A DNA stretch of 64,000 nt, from NCBI RefSeq assembly GCF_900230225.1, contig NZ_OCNH01000004.1, forward strand, positions 124,001 to 188,000, written 5' to 3'. Each line of letters begins with the position of its first letter. The first letter of the stretch is position 1. Of this stretch, positions 61,300-64,000 are shown in pieces. The notes under the pieces were generated by a model. That model was not told where the DNA came from. It made no database searches and saw only the letters and a program-made list of their open reading frames with translations. The stretch comes from Spirosoma fluviale. Lineage in GTDB: Bacteria; Bacteroidota; Bacteroidia; Cytophagales; Spirosomataceae. A program made the position numbers and the translations under genes.

Positions 61300-61721
61300 G
61301 GCACTTGGTATTGATATTGGTAATGGGTTTCTTTTTCTAAGACACGGACGAAGTTATAGTGTTCGTAAAGCTTTATCGCTCTCAAGTTATTTTTATCAAC
61401 AGTTAACGCAATAGACTTTTCTTTTTTATTTTGGGCATATTTTATAAGATACTCCATCACTTTTTTCCCTAGTCCAAGCCCTTGAGCCTTCTCGGCCACA
61501 GCAATACCTAGCCACAAATTTTCGCCTTCACGGTCCAAGTGCCCATAAGCAATGGGCTTATTCGTCTCATCCGTTAGTACAACCGCCAACACATGTTTTA
61601 GGACTGTTTCAACGGGTCTCTTATCGAAATATCGGAATGATTCAGCGCCACTTCCCAGTTCAAGCAGAAAATCCTTAACTAGATCAATATTTTCTGTCTG
61701 AATGTGCTGGTACTTATACAT
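61296..61721 (-). CDS. GNAT family N-acetyltransferase
   Basis: 141 residues from the ATG at 61721. Motif A is VAEKAQGLGLGKKVMEYLI (acetyl-CoA phosphate binding QGLGLG), preceded by 'DREGENLWLGIAV' and followed by ALTVDKNNLRAIKLYEHYNF. The start overlaps the end of the aminotransferase by 8 bases. A plausible role is acetylating the amino sugar made by that enzyme, but a different small amine could be the substrate. Confidence 0.88.
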   Translation of the reverse strand: MYKYQHIQTENIDLVKDFLLELGSGAESFRYFDKRPVETVLKHVLAVVLTDETNKPIAYGHLDREGENLWLGIAVAEKAQGLGLGKKVMEYLIKYAQNKKEKSIALTVDKNNLRAIKLYEHYNFVRVLEKETHYQYQYQVP

Positions 61722-62832
61722 TTCCAAAAAATGATTTTATACTATTAACAACATATTCAACATCCTCTTTAGTTAATCCAGGGTAACTTGGCAGATTCAT
61801 ACCACGCCATCCTAAGTCCTCTGCCGTTTTGAATCGAGCAAATTTTTGCGAGTACATAGGCATGGTATGTACGGGATAGAAAAGAGGACGCGTCTCAATT
61901 CCTTTCTTTGCCAGATGATTGCGTAATGGATCGCGATCTTTTGCTGAAGCGACCAATATAGAGCACATCCAATAGGAATGATAAACATCGCCAATAGGCT
62001 CGTGAAATGTTACACTAGTATCTGCAAACCCTTCTCTATACCAGCCAGCTACCTGTTTCTTCTGATTTAAAAAGACATCAATATTTTCCAGTTGGGCAAG
62101 CCCTATAGCCGCGCATATATTTGTCATTCGATAATTGTAGCCGACAACATCATGCCAGTACTGACGATGCTTTGCTAATCCTTGGCCTTTAAAGTGAACA
62201 CAACGATCATATAACGTTTCGTCGTTCATTACAACCATCCCACCTTCACCCGTTGTAATGGTTTTGTTACCATAGAAACTAAATGTAGCAATATCTCCAA
62301 AACTGCCAGTGTGCTGCCCCTTGTATAAACTTCCGAATGACTCGGCACAGTCTTCTACGACGAATAGATCATGCTCTCTTGCAATTGGCATAATAGCATC
62401 CATATCGCATGGATGTCCGTATAAATGAACGCATAAAACAGCTTTTGTTCTTTTAGTGATTTTACGTTCTAAATCAGCAGGATCCATTTGCCAGCTATCA
62501 GCCTGCGAATCAATAAATATTGGTGTAGCTCCTGTATAGGTAATAGCATTAACCGAAGCGATATAGGTTAGTGTTGGCACAATAACTTCGTCGCCTTCAC
62601 CAATACCCAAGGCTAATAAGGCTAGATGTATAGCTACTGTTCCGTTGCAAACTGCTGCGGCATGATTCACGCCCAAATACTTGGCAACACCTTCCTCAAA
62701 CAGATCAATGTATTTGCCTTTTGAGGATATCCAGGATGAATCAAGACAGTCTATTACATATTTTTTTTCATTACCAATTAATGACGGCTGGTAGACTGGC
62801 AATTGCTTTAAAACTTGAACAGAGTTTTCCAT
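61714..62832 (-). CDS. DegT/DnrJ/EryC1/StrS aminotransferase, GDP-perosamine-synthase-like
   Basis: 372 residues. The PLP lysine is K190 in FSFYGNKTITTGEGG. Further signatures are 'NGTVAIHLALLALGIGEGDE', VHLYGHPCDMDAI, EDCAESFGSLY and 'YNYRMTNICAAIGLAQLE', which fit the perosamine-synthase branch of sugar aminotransferases best. It would convert a GDP-4-keto-6-deoxymannose to its 4-amino form using glutamate. GMD-type enzymes making the substrate are not in the window, so the exact product is an inference. The GNAT gene follows with an 8-base overlap. Confidence 0.88.
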   Translation of the reverse strand: MENSVQVLKQLPVYQPSLIGNEKKYVIDCLDSSWISSKGKYIDLFEEGVAKYLGVNHAAAVCNGTVAIHLALLALGIGEGDEVIVPTLTYIASVNAITYTGATPIFIDSQADSWQMDPADLERKITKRTKAVLCVHLYGHPCDMDAIMPIAREHDLFVVEDCAESFGSLYKGQHTGSFGDIATFSFYGNKTITTGEGGMVVMNDETLYDRCVHFKGQGLAKHRQYWHDVVGYNYRMTNICAAIGLAQLENIDVFLNQKKQVAGWYREGFADTSVTFHEPIGDVYHSYWMCSILVASAKDRDPLRNHLAKKGIETRPLFYPVHTMPMYSQKFARFKTAEDLGWRGMNLPSYPGLTKEDVEYVVNSIKSFFGNV

Positions 62833-62869
62833 AGTTATTGATAATTGATTATACCGCTTAGCTCATCGT

Positions 62870-64000
62870 TTACTTATCCCAAATTCCATTGGCATTACCC
62901 GTAGATAACTTCCACGCCTGTATTCCTCCAATAACTGAGCCTATTAACAAAGAAAAACTGGTCGCTATTATCACACCAGAGCTCCCTAATCCAAGCGTTT
63001 TACCAAAAAAGATGGATAAAGGTATATTCACTAACGCAGCGATGACTGAAAGGTAAAGCTGAAGCTTAACCTTTCCAAGACCGTTTATTATTGTGACAGT
63101 CACACTATTCCAGCAACTGATTATCACAAAAATTCCCATACATGCACTTAATGTAAAGGATATGTCTACCCTGTCACCTATCCAGATTGAATAAATTGGC
63201 TTTGATAATGCTATCATTAGTATAACAACAATAACCAAGCCTACCCATAACTTCTGTAAATATTTGTATGTCTGCTTCATCCAATTCCAATCACTTTTGG
63301 CGTAAGCTTCCGTAAAAGCAGACCAGTAAGGTGTAAGGACAATAGCAAATACAGTGTTAATTGAGTTGAAGTAGCGAAAGGCTACATTGTACGTTGTTAC
63401 TTCAGCAGGCCCAAATAGTTGCGTAATGATCAGATTATCTGTATAAAACAATACGATAACCGCCATTTGGATAAAGAAAAATTTATAGCCAAGCGATAGT
63501 AAACTTTTTGCGTACTGAAAATCGGCTAGTTTAAGAGATGGCCGGTACATTTTCAATTTGCCTTCGTAGAGAATAAACCCGCTAGTCAGTAAAATAATTA
63601 CCGGGCTAAGTACAGTTACTGCACCTAAGTACAATAAGTTTCCGTGACTGAATTTTGTAAGTAGATATGTGCCTACTAGAATTACAATGTTTGAAAGCAG
63701 ATTAATAAAACCTGCTAAACCTGACTCCTGAATGGCAAAGAGAACATACGATAAAATATCTAGCAGCATTTTAACCGCCATAGCCACAGCAGTCATTAAA
63801 ATTACCAGTTGGAGATGATCGTTATTAATACTTGTGTTCAGCAGTTTTTGCCAAGGTACATAATTGAACAAGGCTATAAACAGCAAGCTGAAACCAACCT
63901 GTAGCAATCCAAAAATAGCATAAGCTGTACTTACATATACACGAGCAAGTGCCATATCCTGTTTGGTTACAGCTTCAGATAATTTGTTACGCAACCCATT
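62870..64000 (-). CDS. Wzx-type polysaccharide flippase, 5' end outside window
   Basis: 376 residues visible; the frame continues past the window edge, so the N-terminus is missing. It begins inside the family segment NGLRNKLSEAV, and an in-frame TTG at 63994 is not the real start. About ten hydrophobic segments are visible, matching the oligosaccharide flippase (MATE-like/MVF) family. It turns lipid-linked repeat units over to the periplasmic face. It lies 37 bases upstream of the aminotransferase, in the same direction. Confidence 0.9.
   Translation of the reverse strand, partial: NGLRNKLSEAVTKQDMALARVYVSTAYAIFGLLQVGFSLLFIALFNYVPWQKLLNTSINNDHLQLVILMTAVAMAVKMLLDILSYVLFAIQESGLAGFINLLSNIVILVGTYLLTKFSHGNLLYLGAVTVLSPVIILLTSGFILYEGKLKMYRPSLKLADFQYAKSLLSLGYKFFFIQMAVIVLFYTDNLIITQLFGPAEVTTYNVAFRYFNSINTVFAIVLTPYWSAFTEAYAKSDWNWMKQTYKYLQKLWVGLVIVVILMIALSKPIYSIWIGDRVDISFTLSACMGIFVIISCWNSVTVTIINGLGKVKLQLYLSVIAALVNIPLSIFFGKTLGLGSSGVIIATSFSLLIGSVIGGIQAWKLSTGNANGIWDK

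Noticed and set aside
63992-63994. TTG at 63994 as the start of the flippase
   Set aside because: The frame stays open to the window edge and reads NGLRNKLSEA, an internal segment of the family's N-terminal region, so the gene is cut by the window.

Overview
The window looks like the chromosome of a gliding-type Bacteroidota bacterium of the order Cytophagales, most likely a Spirosoma relative. That placement is an inference. It rests on the gliding genes gldD and gldG, a type IX secretion sorting domain, a DUF6169-type protein, a single-chain E1 dehydrogenase, the near absence of Shine-Dalgarno sequences, and the general look of the proteins. No rRNA, tRNA, CRISPR array, insertion sequence or prophage was found.

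Layout. 1-8.4 kb: the end of an MFS exporter, a beta-lactamase-fold serine hydrolase, a periplasmic redox trio (Rieske lipoprotein, b561-like membrane protein, YceI), an ECF sigma factor overlapping an unusual anti-sigma/outer-membrane-barrel fusion, a two-domain electron-transfer-like lipoprotein and an APP1-type phosphatase. 8.5-27.7 kb: core genes, including RidA, gltX, an AIM24 protein, gldD, a cytochrome c, an acyl-CoA carboxylase, a very large BNR/VPS10-like protein, envelope biogenesis genes (amidase, MlaD, LptD) and gldG. The stretch ends in a small overlapping gene pair that resembles a toxin-antitoxin module. 27.7-36.9 kb: a partial complex I cluster, nuoI-J-K-(2OG oxygenase)-L-M, followed by a fused E1 alpha/beta dehydrogenase. 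NuoI carries a roughly 300-residue Pro/Lys repeat tail. 37-41.5 kb: DUF1573, prohibitin, an esterase and a second serine hydrolase. 41.6-64 kb: a surface polysaccharide locus, almost entirely on the minus strand. It holds two Wzi-like outer-membrane proteins around an initiating sugar transferase, a YadA-head-repeat surface protein with a T9SS partner, a methyltransferase, a beta-helix protein, six glycosyltransferases, a Wzy-like polymerase, an MBOAT/SGNH acyl-transfer pair, a perosamine-synthase-like aminotransferase, a GNAT acetyltransferase and a Wzx flippase cut by the window edge. From about 48.7 kb onward the DNA is visibly AT-rich, which suggests an exchanged or acquired block.

A striking feature of the first 40 kb is the number of long, nearly perfect intergenic palindromes, at least ten of them. 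Some look like bidirectional terminators. Others (nested, cloverleaf-like, or built from short oligomer units) do not. The features I would look at first are the NuoI tail, the 2OG oxygenase inside the nuo cluster, the sigma/anti-sigma/barrel unit and the DUF6169 pair.
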